Source of the DNA: Bacteroidales bacterium
Lineage (GTDB): Bacteria; Bacteroidota; Bacteroidia; Bacteroidales; Paludibacteraceae
NCBI GenBank assembly: GCA_015061165.1
Contig: SUXC01000002.1
Span: 1-64,000, forward strand
Reading direction: 5' to 3'
Length of the DNA stretch: 64,000 nt
The translations under genes were made by a program, and so were the position numbers. Below the pieces are notes generated by a model. That model did no database searches. It saw only the letters and a list, made by a program, of their open reading frames with translations, and had not been told where the DNA came from. Below, piece by piece: positions 8,054 to 14,524 of this stretch. Positions within the stretch are counted from its first letter, which is position 1. Each line of letters begins with the position of its first letter.

Positions 8054-8089
8054 GTATTTATATCTGATGTACAGTATTTATAAATGATG
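8054..8089. promoter_or_regulatory. Tandem operator-like repeat upstream of the repressor gene
   Basis: Two near-identical 16-mers, GTATTTATATCTGATG (8054-8069) and GTATTTATAAATGATG (8074-8089), are spaced 20 bp apart, two helical turns. They lie between the leftward promoter and the XRE repressor start. The likely reader is the repressor itself. Binding here would sit just upstream of the early promoter and inside the repressor leader. Confidence 0.55.
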
Positions 8090-8106
8090 AACGAAATTCA
8101 TAAACT

Positions 8107-8436
8107 ATGGCTAATTTATCTTTAATCAAAACCTTAATGAGAGAGAAAAAAATCACTTATGGTATGCTCTCAAAGATGACTGGATTGACCGCTCAAGGGG
8201 TGTGTCAGATGATGAAGGCTAATAAAGCCATGACTGACAATTTGGAGTTGATTGCACATGCTCTTGGCGTACCTGTAGGTTATTTCTTCGAAGAAACGCC
8301 TGCCAAAACATCTCATTCAGATAATAGTGTTTCTGTACCACGAGAGGTGCTTGAAATGTTGGCAGAAAAAGACAAACAGTTACGAGAGAAAGATGCTATC
8401 ATAGCCCGATTGACTGAGCGATTGATAGGTAAGTAA
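8107..8436 (+). CDS. XRE-family phage repressor
   Basis: This 109-residue protein has an N-terminal Cro/CI helix-turn-helix (about residues 5-60: ITYGMLSKMTGLTAQGVCQM, then AHALGVPVGYFFE) and a C-terminal coiled coil (about 78-109: LAEKDKQLREKDAIIARLTE) that would dimerise it. It lacks the peptidase domain of lambda CI. It is the only plus-strand gene between the two leftward gene blocks and is preceded by a promoter and the tandem repeat at 8054-8089, so it is the likely lysogeny regulator. Its stop codon region (AACCTTT, 8435-8441) is also one arm of the first structured unit of the adjacent non-coding cluster. Confidence 0.8.
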   Translation: MANLSLIKTLMREKKITYGMLSKMTGLTAQGVCQMMKANKAMTDNLELIAHALGVPVGYFFEETPAKTSHSDNSVSVPREVLEMLAEKDKQLREKDAIIARLTERLIGK

Positions 8437-8592
8437 CCTTTTCCGAAATCATGTAGTATCTCTATATGGGGACGATTGGCAGTCGTCGTGTAAGACTCGA
8501 CGCACGATGAAATCATCCATGTGAAGGATGATGAAGACATGCGTCGAGTCAATCTAAGACGCTTCTAAATGAAATAGACTTCCTCAAAGGTT
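8435..8592. ncRNA. Structured array unit 1 (left cluster, divergent)
   Basis: A closing helix AACCTTT/AAAGGTT (8435-8441 with 8586-8592) surrounds a two-tier hairpin: an 11-bp outer stem GACTCGACGCA/TGCGTCGAGTC (8494-8504 with 8540-8550) and an inner stem ATCATCC/GGATGAT (8512-8518 with 8526-8532). A small side hairpin GACGA/TCGTC lies at 8471-8487. The 9-mer ATGAAATAG at 8569-8577 recurs in unit 2. Spacing is looser than in units 2, 3 and 5. No coding frame explains the stretch. The transcribed strand is unresolved. Minus would be co-directional with the RT operon. Confidence 0.6.
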
Positions 8593-8612
8593 GTGCATAC
8601 TATTGCTAATAA

Positions 8613-8744
8613 GGCGATTTTGCACGGCGGTTTTCTCTGTACTCATTCGATTGATAGAATCTAATTAAGATGCGCCTCTGTAGTCATACAGAGAGGGGCA
8701 TCATATATCGGATTCTATTATGAAATAGTCATGCACCAATCGCC
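8613..8744. ncRNA. Structured array unit 2 (left cluster)
   Basis: The closing helix is GGCGATT/AATCGCC (8613-8619 with 8738-8744) plus TGCA/TGCA (8621-8624 with 8732-8735). The apical compound hairpin has outer stem ATAGAATC/GATTCTAT (8654-8661 with 8711-8718), middle stem GATGC/GCATC (8669-8673 with 8698-8702) and tip CCTCTGT/ACAGAGAGG with one bulge. Internal strands are 29 nt on the left and 13 nt on the right. ATGAAATAG follows the hairpin at 8720-8728, as in unit 1. TTGCA and GGTTTTC before the hairpin recur in unit 3. The unit ends exactly where unit 3 begins. Confidence 0.75.
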
Positions 8745-8881
8745 AACTGCAATTGCAAGCGTGGTTTTCCCTATATGTGTTTGATAGATGAAGCTATCAT
8801 AGAAGGTCCCGTAAAGAGAGACATCCTTAACGGGACCTTCTTATCATAGCTTTAATGAAAATTTGCTTGCCCATTGCAGTT
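8745..8881. ncRNA. Structured array unit 3 (left cluster)
   Basis: The closing helix is AACTGCAAT/ATTGCAGTT (8745-8753 with 8873-8881) plus GCAAGC/GCTTGC (8755-8760 with 8865-8870). The apical hairpin has outer stem AAGCTAT/ATAGCTT (8791-8797 with 8846-8852) and a perfect 12-bp inner stem AGAAGGTCCCGT/ACGGGACCTTCT (8801-8812 with 8830-8841) around a 17-nt loop. Internal strands are 30 and 12 nt. The left strand carries CCTATATGTGTTTGATA (8770-8786), a 17-mer that matches unit 5 at 13 positions without gaps. The stop of the downstream minus-strand gene lies 8 bp beyond. Confidence 0.75.
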
Positions 8882-8889
8882 ACTCACCC

Positions 8890-9042
8890 TTAAAACCCAG
8901 CCCTTAATCCCAAATGTTTCAGGACTTCTCTCAACTCACTATTTGTGTATTTCTCCGCAATCTCTCGCGACACACCATTATGGTTCATTGTGATCTCAAT
9001 AGCCCTTTGCTTTGAGATAGCAGGTTTCAATTTTCGTTTCAT
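8890..9042 (-). CDS. Small protein between RT-array genes (50 aa)
   Basis: This 50-residue frame starts MKRKLKPAISKQRAIEITM and ends VLKHLGLRAGF. It is basic and helical, with ISREIA-like spacing (NHNGVSREIAEKYTNSELRE) that could form a small helix-turn-helix. Its ATG lies 2 bp past the stop of the zinc-ribbon gene, so translation is probably coupled, and its stop lies 8 bp from array unit 3. I do not recognise it. Position ties it to the RT and array operon. Confidence 0.5.
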   Translation of the reverse strand: MKRKLKPAISKQRAIEITMNHNGVSREIAEKYTNSELREVLKHLGLRAGF

Positions 9043-9043
9043 A

Positions 9044-10201
9044 TCATTTTCGATTAGCGAGTTTCTTTTCTTTCCACTCTTTTTGCTTTGCCTCAATATC
9101 AATCTTGTTGTCAACGATGAGTTGCTTGAGCGCACCGAGCAAGTACCAGCCAGTCTCTTTTGCAGCCATGCTGTCTAACTTCTTGAGAGAAGCCTCTTTC
9201 GTCATTCGCTTACGGTTCTCAAAGAATACACAGCGATGGAAGCGTATGAGGTTCTGCATGCTAAAGAAAGCACCATAGCCTTTGTAGGCATCTTGCCACT
9301 CTTTGCATTGATGAGGGATGAATTGTTTTCTGTCCTCCAACTTCGATGGACTGCTGTATAAAGTAGGCATTACCATGACAAACGCCTTGACCGCATTGTA
9401 CAATGCTCGTGGTGTCGTGGCTTTCTGAATAGCCTCACGGTACATCTTGATAGCGCGGAATACTTGAGCAAACTCATTCAGATACAAGTATCCATAATCG
9501 CTATCTTTCTTGCCTTTCAAAATCTTCTCTGCACCACTATAGCAGATATAAGTCTCCCCAGTCTTCTTGTAGAGGTGTGTCTTGTGCGAGTGGAGCAACG
9601 ATTTCAATTGGTCAAAGTAGTCGTCAATCATTGCGATCGCAAGTTCCTTGTTGTACCAGCGGTTGTCCTCACGGAAGCACTTTGTATCTCCGTGCTTGAA
9701 CATTGATTCCTGACGACCCAACTCCTCTACGAGTACTCTCCAAGTGTAATCGTAGCCAAACATCTTCATGCGTTCGGTGTAGCTGCTCATATCGTAAGTA
9801 CCGTCTGGGCATTGTTTTGTAACATACTTGTTTAGTTTTCCGACGTAAGTGCGTGTCAAAAGCATTTTGAACATCTGAGCCAAGACATGTTGTTTGAACA
9901 AGTGCGAACTGCGGACATCGCCACCGCCCTTGATTTCAGTCACAACGCTATCAAGACGAATAGCGATAACTTGTCCTCCGTCTGGTTTTGTCATGGCAAA
10001 AAGGCTTGACACATCAATACCTGCGTCTTCGAGCTGCTTGATGCGATCAGCTGCTTTCTTGCTGTTGTTGGCAAGTGGCAACTCGATTACACCAAGTCCA
10101 CTATCTGCTCCGATAGTCAAACCGATGGTTACATGTTCTTGTTCACTAATTGCGATTTCTGCACCACATTTTGGGCAGACAACTTTTGTTGTTGGTTTCA
10201 T
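9044..10201 (-). CDS. Zinc-ribbon phage protein between the two RNA clusters (385 aa)
   Basis: This 385-residue protein starts with a possible half zinc ribbon (KVVCPKCGAEIAIS, Cys at about 9 and 12). No matching second CxxC follows, so the metal site may be incomplete or shared between subunits. The rest is helical and basic, with aromatic clusters (YLYLNEFAQVFRAIKMYREA, then IPHQCKEWQDAYKGYGAFF). There is no recognisable catalytic motif. It is on the RT strand between the structured clusters, so it may bind their RNA or the RT product, but that is inference from position. Confidence 0.65.
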   Translation of the reverse strand: MKPTTKVVCPKCGAEIAISEQEHVTIGLTIGADSGLGVIELPLANNSKKAADRIKQLEDAGIDVSSLFAMTKPDGGQVIAIRLDSVVTEIKGGGDVRSSHLFKQHVLAQMFKMLLTRTYVGKLNKYVTKQCPDGTYDMSSYTERMKMFGYDYTWRVLVEELGRQESMFKHGDTKCFREDNRWYNKELAIAMIDDYFDQLKSLLHSHKTHLYKKTGETYICYSGAEKILKGKKDSDYGYLYLNEFAQVFRAIKMYREAIQKATTPRALYNAVKAFVMVMPTLYSSPSKLEDRKQFIPHQCKEWQDAYKGYGAFFSMQNLIRFHRCVFFENRKRMTKEASLKKLDSMAAKETGWYLLGALKQLIVDNKIDIEAKQKEWKEKKLANRK

Positions 10202-10220
10202 AAGATTTTGTTTTTATTGG

Positions 10221-10652
10221 TTAAACATTACTCGTGTCTATCCACGAGCGTAAGATTACTAAATCGTAGTCGTTTGAGGAACGCCAAAACCATTTACCCA
10301 TAGTTTCTTCGTTCCATACAAACGAGCCGTTGATGATTGATTGTAGCACAAAATACTCAAGTTCAAATCGCGCTATATCTCTGTTCGGTCCGTATGTTTG
10401 ATCATCTTGCGACAATTCGTTATACTTGAGTGCCTTGAAGTATGGTCGAGACGGTTCGGTTGCAGACGGAATGGAGTGTTTGTAGTAGGAGTATAACTCC
10501 TCAATTTTCTCCAACACACTCTCTATGATCATCATTTCGCCCGAAGCAATATCAATCTGTTTCCGATTGACAACAAGCGTTCTTTCCTCAAGGTTGATTT
10601 TGTACGATGCGCCATTGGAAATGGCTTCTAAGATTTCTTCGTAAGTTTTCAT
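10221..10652 (-). CDS. Hypothetical protein downstream of the right RNA cluster (143 aa)
   Basis: I place the start at the ATG at 10652 (MKTYEEILEAISNGASYKIN), because the longer frame would need a TTG at 10685 close to the structured units. The N-terminal 45 residues look like a small beta-rich domain (ASYKINLEERTLVVNRKQID). The rest is helical, with YSYYKHSIPSATEPSRPYFK and WNEETMGKWFWRSSNDYD. I do not recognise the family. It is on the same strand as the RT, just after the right cluster. Confidence 0.55.
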   Translation of the reverse strand: MKTYEEILEAISNGASYKINLEERTLVVNRKQIDIASGEMMIIESVLEKIEELYSYYKHSIPSATEPSRPYFKALKYNELSQDDQTYGPNRDIARFELEYFVLQSIINGSFVWNEETMGKWFWRSSNDYDLVILRSWIDTSNV

Positions 10653-10689
10653 AAAAATGTTACTCTCAAAATGTTGTGGTATCAATGTA

Positions 10690-10800
10690 GGTGTTCGGTA
10701 TTTAGATGTAGTTTACCTGGAACGCTAACGCCGCAAATCTGCGGCGTACAGACTTCCACGGTAATACGCCATCTCAATCGAATGTACATTCCTTGATATA
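10690..10800. ncRNA. Structured array unit 6 (right cluster, short)
   Basis: A two-tier hairpin spans 10714-10763. The outer stem is TACCTGGAA with TTCCA-c-GGTA (9 bp with one bulged base, 10714-10722 with 10754-10763). The inner stem is ACGCCGCA/TGCGGCGT (10728-10735 with 10740-10747) around a 4-nt loop. A 12-bp palindrome GAATGTACATTC lies just right of it at 10780-10791. On the minus strand the palindrome places ACATTC before the hairpin, as units 4 and 5 have AACATTCAG and ATCATTCAG. No long closing helix is evident, so this is a reduced unit. Confidence 0.5.
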
Positions 10801-10970
10801 ACTTGCCTACCATAGCAATACAACTCAGTAGCGATGTGCGTTGGTGTAAGGATTTGATACTATCAGAATCAAATCACCAGTAAACTTCGAAACATCGAAG
10901 TAATACTGGTGAATGTGTTTCTGAATGTTAAATGGTGCTACATTGTTGCGATTGGTCGCACTACCAAAAG
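10801..10970. ncRNA. Structured array unit 4 (right cluster)
   Basis: An 8-bp hairpin GATTTGAT/ATCAAATC (10851-10858 with 10868-10875) abuts a two-tier hairpin: CACCAGTA/TACTGGTG (10875-10882 with 10904-10911) and ACTTCG/CGAAGT (10884-10889 with 10896-10901). A short outer pairing ACCAT/ATGGT (10809-10813 with 10932-10936) may close it. On the minus strand AACATTCAG precedes the hairpin and TATCAAATC follows it, the same flanking words in the same order as in unit 5. The closing helix is less certain than in units 2, 3 and 5. Confidence 0.55.
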
Positions 10971-10974
10971 AGAA

Positions 10975-11156
10975 GATTGGTGGTTGCTATAGCGCATGCC
11001 TATACAGGTTTGATTGTATGATCAGGGGTCCTGTCTAAACAGCCTCCAACGGTAGAGGAGGCTGGTTAAACAGGTTAGAGAACAGTGTATCCAGATGCCA
11101 ATCTGGATAACACTGTGCGGAACCTGATCATGCTGAATGATAAGCAACTTCCAATC
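10975..11156. ncRNA. Structured array unit 5 (right cluster, branched)
   Basis: The closing helix is GATTGG/CCAATC (10975-10980 with 11151-11156) plus GTTGCT/AGCAAC (10983-10988 with 11143-11148). The apical domain is a three-way junction. P1 is ATGATCAGG/CCTGATCAT (11018-11026 with 11123-11131). One arm is CCTGT/ACAGG then CAGCCTCC/GGAGGCTG (11030-11074). The other is a 15-bp stem with one bulge, ACAGTGT/ACACTGT then ATCCAGAT/ATCTGGAT (11082-11116). Internal strands are 29 and 11 nt, as in units 2 and 3. The left strand holds CCTATACAGGTTTGATT (10999-11015), matching unit 3. Confidence 0.8.
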
Positions 11157-11160
11157 AGTC

Positions 11161-11174
11161 GTGATGCGCATCAC
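11161..11174. repeat. Perfect 14-bp palindrome at the RT 3' end
   Basis: GTGATGCGCATCAC is a perfect palindrome lying between the RT stop codon (11181) and the closing helix of unit 5. It could mark the edge of the RNA cluster as a hairpin or be a protein-binding site. Confidence 0.4.
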
Positions 11175-11180
11175 ATTGTT

Positions 11181-12452
11181 CTACATGTGCAAGCGAATGA
11201 TTGTGTTGTACACGCCTTTGCTTGTGTGCAAATTCTTCTGCATACAAGTGATAGTGTAATACCCTTTGAGTTCGGGTATCTTCTGCTTGTTTGCTTTCAC
11301 ATTCTTGCCTGTTCCTCTTGCGATACAGCCGTCTTTTTGTTCACGGACATATCCAAGTCCACCAACTTTCTTTCTGCCTGTCTGAACGGCTCGTAGGCAG
11401 TCCATGACAAAGCCATTAAGCACTATCACATCGTGAGGAACATTGATTGTCCTCAATACTCGTGTAGCCCAAGAAAAATCGTTGAACCCTTTGTAGAGTC
11501 CTCGATAGACTGCATGGAGTGCGCTTTCATACGATACATCGCGTTTCTTGATAGTCGCCTCTTCAATCATCTTTTGGAACTTCTTAATACCTGTACTCGA
11601 TAGTGATATATCTGCGCCTTTGATTGAGAAACCAAGGAACTTTACCCAATGGTCTTTGTCAATGTACTCAACCTTTTTCGGATTCAGTCTCATGGACATC
11701 TCGTTTATGCCGTCTGCCAAGCCGCACATGGCTTTTTGGTAGTCATTGCCAGCGAAGATAATATCGTCCGAGTATCGTATGTAGATACCGTCCATGCTTG
11801 ATAATTTCTCATCTACATCAAATAGTACCACATCCGCCAGCCAAGCAGCTACCGCACACCCTTGCTTGAGTGATTGGTATTTCTGTTGCAGTTGATTGTT
11901 TTCGTCAAAGTAGTAGTCGCAATGGTAGTAGTTACGCACGACATCTATCAACGCAGACTTGCCGTACTTGCGTTCAACCGCATCAAAGGCAGCGTCAATA
12001 TACTCAATCGGAACACTATCGAAATACTTGCTCAAGTCGGCTTTGAAACCAACCCTTCCTGCGTAAGACTCGCACACTACAATCTCGCGGCTAAGTTGTT
12101 GTACGATCTTGCCACATGATATGCCCTTCTGATACGATTTGCATGACTTGTGTATCATCTCAGGCATGAGTTCAAAGAGCAGGTCATTGACCAGCGATAG
12201 CAGAACACGGTCTTTCGGCTCATTGACATACACGGTTCGAAAAGTTCCGTCATCTTTAGGTATTTGTGCCGTATGCGGTGGTACGATAGTATATCGCCCA
12301 TCACGGATAGCCAGGTACATAGCCACTCGTGTATCGTCTTCGCACAATTCACGAATATCCTTTTTGCAGATACCCTTTCCGATACCCTTTTCCAATGCTC
12401 TTTCCCAACGACTTTTGTCGGAAAACGCCATTTCTATAATTTTATCTTCCAT
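11181..12452 (-). CDS. Reverse transcriptase associated with a structured RNA array (not the DGR enzyme)
   Basis: This 423-residue protein has RT motifs in order: FKADLSKYFDSV with the first catalytic Asp at 139, LKQGCAVAAWLADVVL (195-210), RYSDDIIFAG with YSDD at 227-230, and LNPKK then VKFLGFSI (256-277). The N-terminal 100 residues (VPPHTAQIPKDDGTFRTVYV) and a C-terminal thumb-like region (about 300-423) complete it. There is no maturase, endonuclease or HNH domain and no intron around it, so it is not a group II intron RT, and it lacks the LPIGN motif of DGR enzymes. It overlaps an upstream small gene by 19 bp. The right RNA cluster begins 24 bp after its stop. I recall similar RTs in Bacteroides phages with no known function. 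The RNA units are the obvious candidate templates or cofactors. Confidence 0.85.
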   Translation of the reverse strand: MEDKIIEMAFSDKSRWERALEKGIGKGICKKDIRELCEDDTRVAMYLAIRDGRYTIVPPHTAQIPKDDGTFRTVYVNEPKDRVLLSLVNDLLFELMPEMIHKSCKSYQKGISCGKIVQQLSREIVVCESYAGRVGFKADLSKYFDSVPIEYIDAAFDAVERKYGKSALIDVVRNYYHCDYYFDENNQLQQKYQSLKQGCAVAAWLADVVLFDVDEKLSSMDGIYIRYSDDIIFAGNDYQKAMCGLADGINEMSMRLNPKKVEYIDKDHWVKFLGFSIKGADISLSSTGIKKFQKMIEEATIKKRDVSYESALHAVYRGLYKGFNDFSWATRVLRTINVPHDVIVLNGFVMDCLRAVQTGRKKVGGLGYVREQKDGCIARGTGKNVKANKQKIPELKGYYTITCMQKNLHTSKGVYNTIIRLHM

Positions 12453-12661
12453 TTTCTCAACTTTTCTTTGCCAACTTTCTCAACTAAGATGTTCAAGTTG
12501 GTTCGTTTGATGTGTAACTGACTTCGCGCCCAATCACGATCGGAATAGTTCTCTTTCTCAATTGCCTCTTGCTCTTTCTGCTCCCAAAAAGCAATCTCTT
12601 TGAGATATTTTTCAATTGCTTCTTGGTTCGGGTGCTTGTACTTTGGTTCGTTATTCGCCAT
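12434..12661 (-). CDS. Small charged helical protein upstream of the RT (75 aa)
   Basis: This 75-residue, strongly charged helical protein (HPNQEAIEKYLKEIAFWEQKE, ending KEKLRKWKIKL) probably forms a coiled coil. Its 3' end overlaps the RT start by 19 bp, so translation is coupled. By position it could be an accessory factor of the RT. I do not recognise the family. Confidence 0.5.
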   Translation of the reverse strand: MANNEPKYKHPNQEAIEKYLKEIAFWEQKEQEAIEKENYSDRDWARSQLHIKRTNLNILVEKVGKEKLRKWKIKL

Positions 12662-12751
12662 ATAATTCTCCTCCGTTTAAGATGTATTGATAACTGATAG
12701 TTTCTTGTGGGTTTAACGCCGATGTGTCAAATAGCCCATAGGTGATTGCGT

Positions 12752-13033
12752 TCATACCAACTCCATTTCATGTATTATCAGATGTAACTTGTCCGCTCCG
12801 TATCGTGTGTAATACTCCGCCCAACGGTCGGTTCTCATCTTCTTAACTACAGATTTTCGGTTTTGAGCAACCCACCACTTATCTTCGTCATTCTCAATGC
12901 TCAACATTCGTTTATTGAACTCTTGTTTAGCATCAGCGAGATTAGTGTATGCACGTTCTCCTACATCGGCAGTCGCATCCTCGTAGCTCTCTTTTTGGTC
13001 TTCAACTATGACCACATAAACTTTTTGTCCCAT
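12752..13033 (-). CDS. Hypothetical phage protein (93 aa)
   Basis: This 93-residue protein starts MGQKVYVVIVEDQKESYED and contains RAYTNLADAKQEFNKRM and KWWVAQNRKSVVKK, a small alpha/beta pattern. It lies 5 bp from the next upstream gene on the same strand. The 90 bp between it and the downstream coiled-coil gene hold no recognisable signal. Function unknown. Confidence 0.5.
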   Translation of the reverse strand: MGQKVYVVIVEDQKESYEDATADVGERAYTNLADAKQEFNKRMLSIENDEDKWWVAQNRKSVVKKMRTDRWAEYYTRYGADKLHLIIHEMELV

Positions 13034-13038
13034 GTTGT

Positions 13039-13278
13039 TTAATATTCAAAAATTGCTGGTTCAAATTGAGATACAGGATATTCAATCAAGTCCCATGTGC
13101 TGATAAAGCGCAATGCGCATGATTGTTCGAAAATAGTTTCTAACTCCAAGATATGGTGTATCTCGTAGCCATTTTCCATTGCCTCTCGTTGTTCTGATGG
13201 GTTATCAAGCAAGTAAATCTTGTGACAACCGTCATACGCAAACATTTCTTGCGTAATCTCATAGCCGTTGACTTTCAT
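13039..13278 (-). CDS. Hypothetical phage protein (79 aa)
   Basis: I place the start at the ATG at 13276-13278 (MKVNGYEITQEMFAYDGCHK), two bases after the stop of the clamp-like gene. A longer frame upstream would run deep into that gene. The protein is 79 residues, mixed alpha/beta, with YDGCHKIYLLDNPSEQREAM. No known motif. Close spacing suggests coupling to the clamp-like gene. Confidence 0.5.
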   Translation of the reverse strand: MKVNGYEITQEMFAYDGCHKIYLLDNPSEQREAMENGYEIHHILELETIFEQSCALRFISTWDLIEYPVSQFEPAIFEY

Positions 13279-13280
13279 AA

Positions 13281-14042
13281 CTAATACTTGTTGAGTAGGT
13301 ACAGACCTAATTGTTTTGCCTCTTCGTTCAATTCGTTGCAATTGGGTGTCATAGGCATGATGACAGCAGTTCTCTTGTCGCTCCAAAACATACCTTTCGT
13401 AGTCTCAGCAAAAGACGATGGCTTTTTGTTGATATAGATACACTCGCCTGTATCAACCAAGAATATGCGTAGAGATTCCGCATGAAAAAATGATTCTCCG
13501 ACCTTGAAGATAGGAGTTGGAGCGTATTTATTCGTTAAGCCATTTAACTTCATGAACGCCTTGCACTCCTTGATGTACTTGTCCAATTCTTTCAGAGAGA
13601 CATTGTGCATGATGTAGTCGTCATTCTTTTGTGGAATAACTGATCTCCAATTTGGGAATCGTTGGTCGATAAACTTTCCATACCTATCAACAGGTCGGTG
13701 TATTATCATTTTGAAGCCCTCTGGCTGATAGCCTTCGTCTGCTTTGCTCTCGTCATAACTACTTGCATCTGCGACTATCATGTGTGCATTGGTAGCCACG
13801 GCAACTTTACTCTCTTTGTCGTGGAACACACCCTCTAAAGCAGGTCGGCAGTTGTCGTTGATAACCCAATCCCAAATATTGAATACACCCTTTGGCGTTG
13901 GCTCGTTATCTACCATAAACTCGTGGATTAAGCGTTTGATTTCATCAATCAAAATCTTATCTACTTTTCCCTCGTGTTTGATGTTGTCTTGCGCCCACCC
14001 TAACTTTGCGTAGGCATCTTGAAGTTTTCTAAAATTGTTCAT
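13281..14042 (-). CDS. Sliding-clamp-like (DnaN fold) phage protein
   Basis: From the ATG at 14042 this is 253 residues. The stretch CRPALEGVFHDKESKVAVAT followed by NAHMIVADASSY resembles the N-terminal repeat of DNA polymerase III beta, where a similar RPxLxGxxF...ATDxHRL pattern is typical. QRFPNWRSVIPQ matches the FPDYxxVIP segment. The protein is shorter than bacterial DnaN (about 365 residues), so it may have two domains rather than three. Phage clamps tether a polymerase to DNA. No phage polymerase is visible here, so it may recruit host enzymes. The fold call is moderately firm, the role inferred. Confidence 0.6.
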   Translation of the reverse strand: MNNFRKLQDAYAKLGWAQDNIKHEGKVDKILIDEIKRLIHEFMVDNEPTPKGVFNIWDWVINDNCRPALEGVFHDKESKVAVATNAHMIVADASSYDESKADEGYQPEGFKMIIHRPVDRYGKFIDQRFPNWRSVIPQKNDDYIMHNVSLKELDKYIKECKAFMKLNGLTNKYAPTPIFKVGESFFHAESLRIFLVDTGECIYINKKPSSFAETTKGMFWSDKRTAVIMPMTPNCNELNEEAKQLGLYLLNKY

Positions 14043-14331
14043 AATTTGGACATAATTTGTAGTCTTGAATGACTTGTTCAACATATTTGCACAGAGTTTC
14101 AATATCAATGCAATTTGTGCTATACAAATAGCCATTTTGTAGCAACTCCCAGCGATTGTCTATGAAGATGAAAGCATCGTAATTATACGAATACTCACAA
14201 GGCAGGTAGAAGCCTTTGTAGTCGCTGTTGTAACTATCAATCGGTTGTGCATTTGCCATACCCGATGATAAAATGCTCAGGCACTCCTCACGAAGTTGCG
14301 CTGCCTTATCTGATAATTTTCCCATAACCAT
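14029..14331 (-). CDS. Hypothetical phage protein (100 aa)
   Basis: From the ATG at 14331 (MVMGKLSDKAAQLREECLSI) this encodes 100 residues. The longer frame would need a TTG start. The middle is rich in Tyr, Phe and Asp (DYKGFYLPCEYSYNYDAFIF). It overlaps the start of the clamp-like gene by 14 bp. A second ATG at 14325 is equally possible. Function unknown. Confidence 0.45.
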   Translation of the reverse strand: MVMGKLSDKAAQLREECLSILSSGMANAQPIDSYNSDYKGFYLPCEYSYNYDAFIFIDNRWELLQNGYLYSTNCIDIETLCKYVEQVIQDYKLCPNYEQF

Positions 14332-14335
14332 GATT

Positions 14336-14524
14336 TTAATAATGTACAATCAAATTGCAATTATAGTATGTTACTTTCAGTCCAAACTCAATCGCTTTCT
14401 TTGCTACACGAGCGCAAATATTTTGCTCGCTATTCATACGCCATCTTAGAAAACCATCATCTACAAAGTGAGCCTTGTGGTATCTCAGCGCATAACTGCG
14501 TAATTTATCAATAGGCGATTTCAT
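14336..14524 (-). CDS. Hypothetical small phage protein (62 aa)
   Basis: This 62-residue basic protein (MKSPIDKLRSYALRYHKAHF, then ARVAKKAIEFGLKVTYYN) overlaps the upstream gene by 4 bp, an ATGA-type junction. No motif recognised. It belongs to the run of small early genes on the minus strand. Confidence 0.45.
   Translation of the reverse strand: MKSPIDKLRSYALRYHKAHFVDDGFLRWRMNSEQNICARVAKKAIEFGLKVTYYNCNLIVHY

Noticed and set aside
8313..8552. Minus-strand frame overlapping the repressor end and unit 1
   Set aside because: It runs antisense through the repressor codons and a perfect hairpin. Composition is Ser/Thr-rich and unlike a protein.
11181..12452. Array-linked RT as a group II intron or retron RT
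   Set aside because: No maturase or endonuclease domain and no intron boundaries. A single adjacent msr/msd pair with the typical retron layout was not found; the units are repeated and downstream. A retron-like origin cannot be excluded without phylogeny.
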